Under the pieces are notes generated by a model, which saw nothing but the letters and a program-made list of their open reading frames with translations, had not been told where the DNA came from and did no database searches. A DNA stretch of 6,008 bases from NCBI GenBank assembly GCA_020854925.1, contig JAHKLV010000090.1, positions 1 to 6,008 on the forward strand, read 5' to 3'. A program made the translations under genes and the position numbers. This document shows, piece after piece, positions 1 to 4,769 of this stretch (the first letter of the stretch is position 1; each line of letters starts with the position of its first letter). This stretch comes from Candidatus Methanofastidiosia archaeon. Its GTDB lineage: Archaea > Methanobacteriota_B > Thermococci > Methanofastidiosales > NM3.

Positions 1-70
1 CGTTTCGCTTGTCACGTGCGGGCCAAGCCTCGAGGATGCTTTCGTGGCACTGACAGAGGGGTCTCCATGA
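1..70 (+). CDS. ABC-2 type transporter ATP-binding protein, C-terminal end only
   Basis: Only the last 22 codons are inside the window (reading frame begins at base 2, stop TGA at 68-70). The tail contains PSLEDAFVALTEG, which matches the usual C-terminal ending of ABC-2/drug-exporter type ATPases, where a 'PSLEDVF..LTG'-like segment closes the nucleotide-binding subunit. The stop codon overlaps the permease start in an ATGA (67-70), the normal arrangement for an ATPase-permease pair. Walker and signature motifs lie upstream of the window, so the substrate cannot be inferred. The assignment rests on this short motif plus the adjacent permease. Confidence 0.8.
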   Translation, partial: VSLVTCGPSLEDAFVALTEGSP

Positions 71-813
71 ACCTGCCGCCGCTCATCAGGGGCGCCCTTG
101 TCACCGCTGACAAGGACATGCGCATCTATTACCGCAAGGCACCGGTGGCCATCTTCGGTCTCCTCTTCCCCCTCTTCATGTTCATCTCGTTCTATATCGG
201 GCGCGACCTCGATATCGCGACGTTTTTCCCGGGCTTCTTTGCCATGTCGCTCTTTTTCACCGCATCCTCGGTAGGCCCGCTCATCACCCCGTGGGAAAAG
301 CAGGCGCGGACCTATGAGCGGCTCCTCTCATACCCGGTCACCATCCTTACGCTTGTCCTTGGCGACGTTGTCGCCGGCGCCGTCTTCGGTGCCGTCATCT
401 CGGCGCTCGTTCTCGCGGTGGGGCTTGTGGGTCTCGGCATCACGATAACGTCCATTCCCCTGTTTGCGGCAACCATCATGGCAGGATGCGTCTGCTTCGC
501 GTCACTGGGCGTCCTCCTTGCATCCCCCTCATCAGGGTCCCCCTCAAACATCATGATGATATCCAGCCTCGTGCGGTTCCCCCTCATCTTCATCAGCGGC
601 ATCTTCGTGCCGATAGCCGAGCTCACCGGCGCGCGCCGCACCGTATCGTACCTGTCCCCCCTCACCTACCTCGTTGATGCGTGCAACGGCGCCATGGGAA
701 AGGCGTCGCAGCTGCATCCCGCCTACAACATCCTCATCCTTACCGGCGTCTCGATAGTCTTTATCGCCGCCGCGCGTACTATACAGGCCCGCATGGTGAT
801 GCGAGGACTGTGA
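67..813 (+). CDS. ABC-2 type transporter permease
   Basis: Membrane subunit of an ABC exporter, 248 residues, the usual size for the ABC-2 / NodJ-DrrB-like family. Hydrophobic stretches fit six membrane segments at about residues 25-45, 51-73, 91-120, 129-152, 162-182 and 221-237. Family features visible: a charged cytoplasmic segment with EKQARTYERLLSYPV (77-91), like the ERxRGTLExLLxxPV loop of ABC-2 permeases; FPLIFISGIFVP (171-182); and SPLTY (197-201) near the end. I chose the ATG at 67 over an in-frame ATG at 16 because a GAGGGG Shine-Dalgarno lies at 56-61 and because 67 overlaps the ATPase stop (ATGA). It pairs with the ATPase ending at 70. The substrate is unknown; drug, lipid or polysaccharide export are all possible. 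Confidence 0.88.
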   Translation: MNLPPLIRGALVTADKDMRIYYRKAPVAIFGLLFPLFMFISFYIGRDLDIATFFPGFFAMSLFFTASSVGPLITPWEKQARTYERLLSYPVTILTLVLGDVVAGAVFGAVISALVLAVGLVGLGITITSIPLFAATIMAGCVCFASLGVLLASPSSGSPSNIMMISSLVRFPLIFISGIFVPIAELTGARRTVSYLSPLTYLVDACNGAMGKASQLHPAYNILILTGVSIVFIAAARTIQARMVMRGL

Positions 814-847
814 ACGCCCCATCCCCGGCAGACGGCATGCGGAGAAT

Positions 848-858
848 AACATATTTGA
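848..858 (+). promoter_or_regulatory. Weak candidate TATA box in the permease-DUF3795 gap
   Basis: The 120-base gap 814-933 has one short AT-rich patch (AACATATTTGA). If used as a TATA box, transcription would start near 878-882, about 50 bases before the DUF3795 start codon. The match to the archaeal TTTATATA consensus is poor, and read-through from the ABC operon is an equally good explanation. No T-rich terminator is visible after the permease stop. Confidence 0.3.
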
Positions 859-933
859 AGGCTGGATGCAAAGGATATACGCAATGAGCAGGGGACCAGC
901 ATCGGCTCGAAAGGCACGAGGAGGACGCACCCC

Positions 934-1506
934 ATGAGGGACTATGTGCGGGAACATCCCCTCTTCTCACTGTGCGGACTCAATTGCGGGCTGTGTCCGC
1001 GCTTCCACACTGCGGGGAATTCACGGTGCCCGGGATGCGGCGGGTCAGACTTCTCCGCCAAGCATCCAACGTGCCCCATCATCACCTGCAGCAGGCGCCA
1101 AGGAGGGGTGGAATTCTGCTTCGAGTGCGCATCGTACCCCTGTGCCCGGTACCGGGCCCCACCCGAGACTGACTCCTTTATCACCTACCGCAACGTCATT
1201 GCCAATTGTGAGAAAGCAAGGACGAAAGGGCCAGCAGCGTACCTGGCAGACCTTGGGGAAAAGGTAGGGATGCTTCGTACGTTCCTCGCATTGTACGATG
1301 ACGGAAGGAAAAAATCGTTCTACTGTCTGGCAGTCAACCTTCTTTCCACCCGCGATGTCAGAGAAATATCTGAGGAGATGGCACGTGCCACACGGGGGCG
1401 CGACATGACAAAAAAGGATGCCGCCAGCCGCCTCGAATCCCTCCTGAAGGAACGGGCGGCGCAAAAGGGAATCCCCCTCGTACTTAGGAAAGGGGAAGGA
1501 ACATGA
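934..1506 (+). CDS. Cysteine-rich DUF3795-like protein, putative metal-binding
   Basis: A 190-residue soluble protein with 12 cysteines, ten of them in the first 70 residues: C14-x3-C18-x2-C21, C32-x2-C35, C47-x4-C52, and C62-x2-C65-x4-C70. The opening LCGLNCGLCPRF, the RCPGCGG block and the FCFECASYPCARY block are the pattern I associate with DUF3795, common in methanogens and anaerobic bacteria and thought to bind zinc or an iron-sulfur cluster; no function is established. The C-terminal 100 residues are charged and probably helical, with single cysteines at 92 and 131. The ATG at 934 follows a strong GAGGAGGA Shine-Dalgarno at 918-925. It probably forms its own small unit or is read through from the ABC genes; the adjacency gives no clear functional link. 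Confidence 0.75.
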   Translation: MRDYVREHPLFSLCGLNCGLCPRFHTAGNSRCPGCGGSDFSAKHPTCPIITCSRRQGGVEFCFECASYPCARYRAPPETDSFITYRNVIANCEKARTKGPAAYLADLGEKVGMLRTFLALYDDGRKKSFYCLAVNLLSTRDVREISEEMARATRGRDMTKKDAASRLESLLKERAAQKGIPLVLRKGEGT

Positions 1507-1554
1507 TCAGGACACACCGCCGTTAAACGTACGATGGGATACGGTGACACCCTT

Positions 1555-1583
1555 CGATATGTTTATAATAATATAACGATATG
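1555..1583 (+). repeat. 7-bp direct repeats flanking the distal TATA element of the ferredoxin gene
   Basis: CGATATG occurs at 1555-1561 and again at 1577-1583, spaced 22 bases start to start (two helical turns) and bracketing the AT block 1562-1576. A related inverted ATATCG lies at 1637-1642, just before the ferredoxin start codon. The spacing and the position around a TATA element fit a regulator site, but the repeats are short and chance occurrence cannot be excluded. Confidence 0.3.
1562..1569 (+). promoter_or_regulatory. Distal TATA-like element upstream of ferredoxin
   Basis: TTTATAAT within the AT-rich block 1562-1576. It would place a transcription start near 1592 and give a leader of about 50 bases for the ferredoxin gene. 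It may be an alternative to, or a regulated companion of, the better-matching box at 1604-1611. Confidence 0.4.
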
Positions 1584-1603
1584 CCCATCACCATGCCTAA
1601 ACA

Positions 1604-1611
1604 TTTATAAA
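1604..1611 (+). promoter_or_regulatory. Ferredoxin promoter, TATA box
   Basis: TTTATAAA is an excellent archaeal TATA box, preceded by an A-rich CTAAACA that could serve as BRE. Its centre predicts a start near 1630-1634, just at the Shine-Dalgarno GGTGAT (1633-1638), so the mRNA leader would be very short (about 10-14 bases). The start codon at 1644 follows the Shine-Dalgarno by 5 bases. Confidence 0.65.
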
Positions 1612-1643
1612 GCAAGCCAAAGCCTTAGAAACGGTGATATCGA

Positions 1644-1826
1644 ATGCCAAAAGTCATCGTTGATGAGGAAGCTTGCACCGGGTGCGGCATCTGCGCAGAC
1701 GAATGCCCTTCTGAAGTCTTTGAAATTGTCAATGACATTGCAAAGGCCGTGAGGCAGGACGACTGCACCGCCTGCAAGCTCTGCGAGCTCGACTGCCCAT
1801 CTGAGGCCATCGTTGTCGAGGAATAG
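1644..1826 (+). CDS. 2[4Fe-4S] ferredoxin
   Basis: A 60-residue clostridial-type ferredoxin, a small soluble low-potential electron carrier. Two complete cluster motifs are visible: C11-x2-C14-x2-C17-x3-C21-P and C41-x2-C44-x2-C47-x3-C51-P, together providing the eight ligands for two [4Fe-4S] clusters. The protein is strongly acidic, as usual for the family. The start is fixed by GGTGAT at 1633-1638 and by its typical short N-terminus (MPKVIVDEEAC). It has its own promoter region, so it is likely monocistronic. The gene ends only 4 bases from the stop of the oppositely oriented PadR gene. In methanogens such ferredoxins couple to formyl-methanofuran dehydrogenase, hydrogenases and heterodisulfide reductase. 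A role as donor to the downstream Mmp15 ATPase is my inference from proximity only. Confidence 0.95.
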   Translation: MPKVIVDEEACTGCGICADECPSEVFEIVNDIAKAVRQDDCTACKLCELDCPSEAIVVEE

Positions 1827-1830
1827 GCCG

Positions 1831-2157
1831 TCATTCGTCCTGTTGTATAATGTCCAGGACCTGCCTGATGAAGGTCTTTCCTTCGTCGAGCAGGGCCTTT
1901 CCCTCTTTTGTGAGAAGATAGTACTTGCGCTTCATCTTTCCCGCTTCGTCGTCGCGCACCTCCGTCGTGACATACCCCCCCGACTCAAGCTTGTAGAGCA
2001 CCACGTAAGAGGTGATGGTGGCGGGGGACCATCCAAAGTTTTTCTCTATCTGGGCTTTAATCTCATATCCGTACATGGGGCGTTGCTGCAGGAGCTTGAG
2101 CACGTAAATCCACATGACCTCTTTTGTAAGCTTTTGTTTGAGTCGTTCGAGGGGCAT
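1831..2157 (-). CDS. PadR-family transcriptional regulator
   Basis: A 108-residue winged-helix DNA-binding protein without cysteines. The PadR signature is clear: MYGYEIKAQIEKNFG (28-42) in the first helices, SPATITSYVVLYKLESGGYV (44-63) as recognition helix and start of the wing, and KRKYYLLTKEGKALLDEG (76-93) for the second wing strand and the start of the C-terminal dimerisation helix. The length fits the short PadR subfamily (PadR-s1-like). The ATG at 2155-2157 is preceded by a weak GGTG (2165-2168 on the opposite strand); an internal ATG at residue 15 would clip the first helix and is less likely. It is divergent from the mmp6 operon across a 135-base gap holding an inverted repeat, and PadR proteins commonly repress themselves and a divergent neighbour. 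The ligand is unknown. Confidence 0.9.
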   Translation of the reverse strand: MPLERLKQKLTKEVMWIYVLKLLQQRPMYGYEIKAQIEKNFGWSPATITSYVVLYKLESGGYVTTEVRDDEAGKMKRKYYLLTKEGKALLDEGKTFIRQVLDIIQQDE

Positions 2158-2170
2158 AACGGGACACCAG

Positions 2171-2184
2171 AATATTTTATAAGC
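2171..2184 (-). promoter_or_regulatory. Minus-strand TATA element for the PadR gene
   Basis: Read on the minus strand this is GCTTATAAAATATT, a good TATA-like element. Its centre is only about 21 bases from the PadR start codon, so transcripts would be leaderless or nearly so. The alternative is that the PadR promoter uses the reverse reading of the AT block 2203-2213, giving a leader of about 23 bases that contains the weak GGTG. I cannot choose between the two from sequence alone. Confidence 0.45.
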
Positions 2185-2186
2185 AC

Positions 2187-2203
2187 ATACTAGGGTATAG
2201 TAT
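2187..2203. promoter_or_regulatory. Perfect inverted repeat, candidate PadR operator
   Basis: ATACTA-GGGTA-TAGTAT: two perfect 6-base arms around a 5-base spacer, centred at 2195. It sits between the two outward-facing TATA elements and touches the plus-strand TATA box, so a bound dimer would block TBP/TFB for the mmp operon and probably for the regulator itself. PadR operators in other organisms are dyads of comparable size. That this dyad is the target of the adjacent PadR is inference. Confidence 0.55.
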
Positions 2204-2211
2204 TATAAATA
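2203..2211 (+). promoter_or_regulatory. Distal TATA box of the mmp6 operon
   Basis: TTATAAATA, a good archaeal TATA match directly abutting the inverted repeat. It predicts a start near 2232 and a leader of about 60 bases before the mmp6 ATG. Together with the block at 2171-2182 it forms near-mirror arms (AATATTTTATAA and TTATAAATATT, differing by one T), making the whole divergent promoter almost symmetric. Confidence 0.55.
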
Positions 2212-2262
2212 TTGTCGTGCCGGCGAATTGAAAAGTGTGCAAGCAAAAGGAAGCACAATACC

Positions 2263-2270
2263 TTTTTATG
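2263..2270 (+). promoter_or_regulatory. Proximal TATA-like element of the mmp6 operon
   Basis: TTTTTATG preceded by an A-rich segment (AGCAAAAGG, 2242-2250). Its centre is about 26 bases from the mmp6 start codon, so use of this box would give a leaderless mmp6 mRNA. The match is weaker than that of the box at 2203-2211. The two could be alternative promoters, only the distal one lying under the inverted repeat. Confidence 0.35.
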
Positions 2271-2292
2271 TTGCCAGAGGATAGAAACGAGT

Positions 2293-2712
2293 ATGGACAC
2301 CGTGTCACGACTTGTCGTTCTCTCCCCCGATTCACCCTACTCACCCTCGTACCTAGCCCGGGCTGCATCGGCCCTCGACCTAGGCATCGGCATCAAGCAG
2401 ACGTGCTTCGGCATCCTTTTAGAAGGTCCAGAGGAAACGGTAAAAAAGGCCGTCACCACGCTTCGCTCCATCGACCCGCTCCACATCTACACGAAGATGC
2501 GGGCCTTCCCCCTGGGGGATGCGCGGCGCTGCCGGGCGCAACGGGGCGCCGCACGGCCTGGATTCTATTTTCTTGAGCGGGAGATAGACCTGCTTCCGCT
2601 CTTTTCCAAGGCGCTCGCATGCGCCGAGGCGTCCAAAGAGGCGCCAACAATACCCGAACGTCGGGCGGTGCCGCCCTGCCGGTTCAGAAAGATAATGGAG
2701 GAAACACTATGA
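2293..2712 (+). CDS. mmp6: Methanogenesis marker protein 6 (Mmp6)
   Basis: A 139-residue soluble protein confined, as a family, to organisms with methyl-coenzyme M reductase; biochemical role unknown. Recognisable family segments: an N-terminal strand RLVVLSPDS (6-14), IKQTCFGILLEGPEE (34-48), and the most diagnostic block KMRAFPLGDARRCRAQRG (68-85) followed by RPGFYFLEREIDLLPLFSKAL. Cysteines are at 38, 80, 110 and 129. I chose the ATG at 2293 rather than the in-frame ATG at 2212 because the upstream codons look non-coding and overlap the promoter, and because AGAGGAT (2276-2282) gives a usable ribosome site. It is the first gene of the operon and overlaps the next by ATGA (2709-2712). Recognition is from family memory, not a search. 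The tail beyond about residue 115 is probably disordered. Confidence 0.88.
   Translation: MDTVSRLVVLSPDSPYSPSYLARAASALDLGIGIKQTCFGILLEGPEETVKKAVTTLRSIDPLHIYTKMRAFPLGDARRCRAQRGAARPGFYFLEREIDLLPLFSKALACAEASKEAPTIPERRAVPPCRFRKIMEETL
2697..2701 (+). promoter_or_regulatory. Ribosome binding site fixing the DUF2111 start
   Basis: GGAGG, 7 bases before the ATG at 2709. It decides for this start over the in-frame ATG at 2619, which lies deep inside mmp6 with no comparable site. Confidence 0.75.
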
Positions 2713-3092
2713 TCTGCATCTCCAAAGATTCCAAAGCCACCGAGATATGCCGTCTTGCCCTTGCCATCCATGAGCTCTCGGGAGGGCTTCCCATCACCAT
2801 GCGATCGAAGAATCACAAGGGCGTGCGTATCGAGCGAGGTCGTGTCGTCGACCTCAGCTATACGGGTCCGATTCTGGAAAAGGTCCTAGCCGAGGGAAGA
2901 ACGCTCCACCAAACCCCATCCGAAGGGAAGTACCGGGGCATTCCCGTCTGTGTCGTTCCCATCAGGAACGAGGAGGGAGAGACCATTGCCGCTCTCGGCG
3001 TCGTGGACATCACCATGGGCATTTTCGAGGACCTCATGCTCATTACCTCACGCCCGGAGATACAAAAACTCAAGGAAAAGAACATGGTCTAG
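2709..3092 (+). CDS. DUF2111 family protein of the methanogenesis-marker operon
   Basis: A 127-residue protein of unknown function that I assign to DUF2111, a family found in methanogens, often beside mmp5/mmp6. Visible features: an amphipathic N-terminal helix (about 7-24), a middle segment KGVRIERGRVVDLSYTGP (37-54), then a conserved-looking core with YRGIPVCVVPIRNEEGETI (75-93), AALGVVDITMGIFEDLM (94-110) and RPEIQKL (115-121). The alternation of 'pvcvvPIrnEeGetIaalgvvD' resembles the strand pairs of PAS/GAF-type ligand-sensing folds, so a sensory or small-molecule-binding role is possible; this is inference. Cysteines are at 3, 14 and 81. No signal peptide or membrane segment. It overlaps mmp6 by 4 bases (ATGA) and is followed 11 bases later by mmp5, so it is very probably co-translated with both. 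Confidence 0.78.
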   Translation: MICISKDSKATEICRLALAIHELSGGLPITMRSKNHKGVRIERGRVVDLSYTGPILEKVLAEGRTLHQTPSEGKYRGIPVCVVPIRNEEGETIAALGVVDITMGIFEDLMLITSRPEIQKLKEKNMV

Positions 3093-3103
3093 GAAGGAAT
3101 ACC

Positions 3104-3547
3104 ATGAGAGTAGCCATCTATCCACCGAACTCACTTATTCTCAGCGATCTTATCGAGCGTGCGGGCCACGAGCCCGTCACCATCATGAAGGAGCTGAGCG
3201 ACCGGGTGCGCGACGCCGAGATCGACTCCCCGCCGCTCAACATCACGCCTGAGGACCCGAGCAAGGGGCTCAAGTGGGCCTCGGCAGAGGCGCCCTCCGG
3301 CGTCAGGGGACGGCTTGCCGTCTTCGCACCCATTTACGAGGGGGCGGATGCCATCGTCGCCCTCAAGGACGGTCCCATGAACTTCGGATGCCTGGGATGT
3401 GCCAGGACAAACGAGTTCCTTCTCTACCTCATTCATTCGTCATCCATTCCCCACCTCATCCTGGCCTATCCCACTACCGAGGAAGAGGCGGTCTGTGTGG
3501 TGCAGCGCATCCAGTCGTTCCTCGCGGAGGTGGCTTCCCATGATTAA
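3104..3547 (+). CDS. mmp5: Methanogenesis marker protein 5 (Mmp5)
   Basis: A 147-residue soluble protein of the Mmp5 family (DUF2112-like), restricted to Mcr-containing archaea; function not established. Diagnostic segments: N-terminal YPPNSLILSDLIERAGHEP (6-24), and a C-terminal half with DAIVALKDGPMNFGCLGCAR (82-101) and TNEFLLYLI. C96 and C99 form a CxxC in GCLGCARTNE that could bind a metal or cluster or act as a redox pair; a third cysteine is at 131. The start at 3104 has AAGGAAGGA-like purines upstream (GGAAGG at 3092-3097), beginning in the preceding stop codon region. The last 8 bases overlap the start of mmp15, and the mmp15 ribosome site lies inside this gene, so the two are likely coupled in translation. 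Confidence 0.9.
   Translation: MRVAIYPPNSLILSDLIERAGHEPVTIMKELSDRVRDAEIDSPPLNITPEDPSKGLKWASAEAPSGVRGRLAVFAPIYEGADAIVALKDGPMNFGCLGCARTNEFLLYLIHSSSIPHLILAYPTTEEEAVCVVQRIQSFLAEVASHD
3526..3533 (+). promoter_or_regulatory. Strong internal Shine-Dalgarno for mmp15
   Basis: GGAGGTGG, seven of eight positions matching the archaeal GGAGGTGA core, 6 bases before the ATG at 3540. It lies inside the end of mmp5 and settles the mmp15 start, ruling out the in-frame ATG at 3399. It is the best ribosome site in the operon, suggesting Mmp15 is made efficiently relative to its neighbours. Confidence 0.8.
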
Positions 3548-4769
3548 GATAGCGCAGATTGCCTGCGGCACGGAGTACAGCGGCATACAGGAGGAAATAA
3601 ACAAGGCAGCACGCCTCGTGAACGCAGAGATCGTGTATCCCGATGTCTCCATAGACTACATCGAGGAGACCACGGAGATAATGGGATTCAACGTGAAGTC
3701 CCCCGGACTCCAACTCATGTTTGCACGCGCACGTGCCCTCGTGGAGGGGCTCGTGGAGGCGGACGCCGTCTTCTTGGCCAGCTGCTTCCGCTGTGCCGAG
3801 GGGTCGCTCCTCAAAAACGAGGTGCGCCGATACCTCCAGAAGAACTCCTCCATACCGGTGGTCATGTACTCGTTTACCCAGACAACAAAGGCAGACGAGC
3901 TCCTCACCCGCATGGAGGCGCTCCAGACCATAGCCGAGCGCAAGCATCTCCTTGCCCGCAAGAAACAAGAAGGCCTTACCATGGGCATCGACTCGGGGTC
4001 GGCAACGACCAAGTGCATCATCATGCAGGACAACGAGGTCATCGGTACCGGTTGGCATCCCACTCAAACCGTGGCGCTGAGCGCCAACAAGGCGGTGGAC
4101 GACGCGCTGAAGGAATCAAAGGTCAAGATGACCGATATCGAGGCGATAGGTACCACGGGCTACGGACGCCACACCCTCGGCAAGCAGTACAAGGCACAGC
4201 TTGTCCAGGAGGAGCTCACCGTCAACTCAAAGGGGGCGGTCTGGACCGCCGGTTGTCAGGAAGGGGAGGCCACCGTCATCGATATCGGCGGTATGGACAA
4301 CAAGGTCATAACCATCAACAACGGTATACCAGACTCCTTCACCATGGGCGGCGTCTGCGCCGGGGCATCGGGCCGATTCCTCGAGATTACCGCCAATCGT
4401 GTGGGGGCGAGCATCACCGAGCTGAGCGACCTTTCCATGAACGGCAATCACAAGAACGTGAGCATGGCGTCGTACTGTATCATCTTCGGCATCCAGGACC
4501 TCGTGACGGAGCTTGCACGCGGCGTATCCAAGGAGGACATAGCCGCAGCCGCCTGCCACTCCGTTGCCGAGCAGGTCTACGAGCAGCAGCTCCAGGAGGT
4601 CGACATTCGCGAACCCATCATCCAGGTGGGGGGAACGTCGCTCATAAAGGGACTCAACAGGGCGTTTGAGGAAATTTTGCGCATCAAGCCCGTGGTGCCG
4701 AAGCATTCCCAGTACATAGGTGCCATCGGAGGGGCGCTTCTTTCATCCGCGTTCATAGGTGAAGAATAA
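3540..4769 (+). CDS. mmp15: Methanogenesis marker protein 15 (Mmp15), BcrAD/BadFG-type ATPase
   Basis: A 409-residue protein with two parts. Residues 1-145 are a Mmp15-specific N-terminal domain with C9 and an SCFRC motif (C82, C85). Residues 146-409 are an ASKHA-fold ATPase of the 2-hydroxyacyl-CoA dehydratase activator (HgdC) / benzoyl-CoA reductase type. Visible motifs: phosphate-1 MGIDSGSATTKCI (148-160), IGTTGYGRHTLG (203-214), phosphate-2 VIDIGGMDNKVI (247-258), CAGASGRFLE (273-282), and the adenosine region QVGGTSLIKGLNRA (362-375). C273 and C313 (SYCIIFG) occupy the places of the two HgdC cysteines that share a [4Fe-4S] cluster across the homodimer, so ATP-driven electron ejection is likely chemistry. 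The usual GGQD is GGMD here. It overlaps mmp5 by 8 bases and meets mmp17 in TAATG. The acceptor is unknown; MCR activation is the contextual inference. Confidence 0.93.
   Translation: MIKIAQIACGTEYSGIQEEINKAARLVNAEIVYPDVSIDYIEETTEIMGFNVKSPGLQLMFARARALVEGLVEADAVFLASCFRCAEGSLLKNEVRRYLQKNSSIPVVMYSFTQTTKADELLTRMEALQTIAERKHLLARKKQEGLTMGIDSGSATTKCIIMQDNEVIGTGWHPTQTVALSANKAVDDALKESKVKMTDIEAIGTTGYGRHTLGKQYKAQLVQEELTVNSKGAVWTAGCQEGEATVIDIGGMDNKVITINNGIPDSFTMGGVCAGASGRFLEITANRVGASITELSDLSMNGNHKNVSMASYCIIFGIQDLVTELARGVSKEDIAAAACHSVAEQVYEQQLQEVDIREPIIQVGGTSLIKGLNRAFEEILRIKPVVPKHSQYIGAIGGALLSSAFIGEE

Noticed and set aside
1507..1554. Terminator after the DUF3795-like gene
   Set aside because: No T-run or stem-loop is evident; the following AT block reads better as promoter than as terminator.
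1813..2193. A 126-codon plus-strand frame opposite padR
   Set aside because: The minus strand here encodes an unmistakable PadR protein; the plus frame has no family features and runs into the promoter.
2619..2708. Longer N-terminus for the DUF2111 protein
   Set aside because: The extension is an out-of-frame reading of the mmp6 tail; GGAGG at 2697-2701 and the ATGA overlap support 2709.
3399..3539. Longer N-terminus for Mmp15 from the ATG at 3399
   Set aside because: The extra 47 codons overlap mmp5 in another frame, and the strong GGAGGTGG at 3526-3533 points to the ATG at 3540.
3474..4067. A 197-codon minus-strand open frame opposite the mmp5/mmp15 junction
   Set aside because: Shadow of mmp15; no recognisable motif and no promoter or ribosome site.
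4013..4669. A 218-codon plus-strand frame inside mmp15
   Set aside because: Out-of-frame reading of the ATPase domain, rich in Arg, Gly and His as expected from a frame shift of GC-rich sequence.
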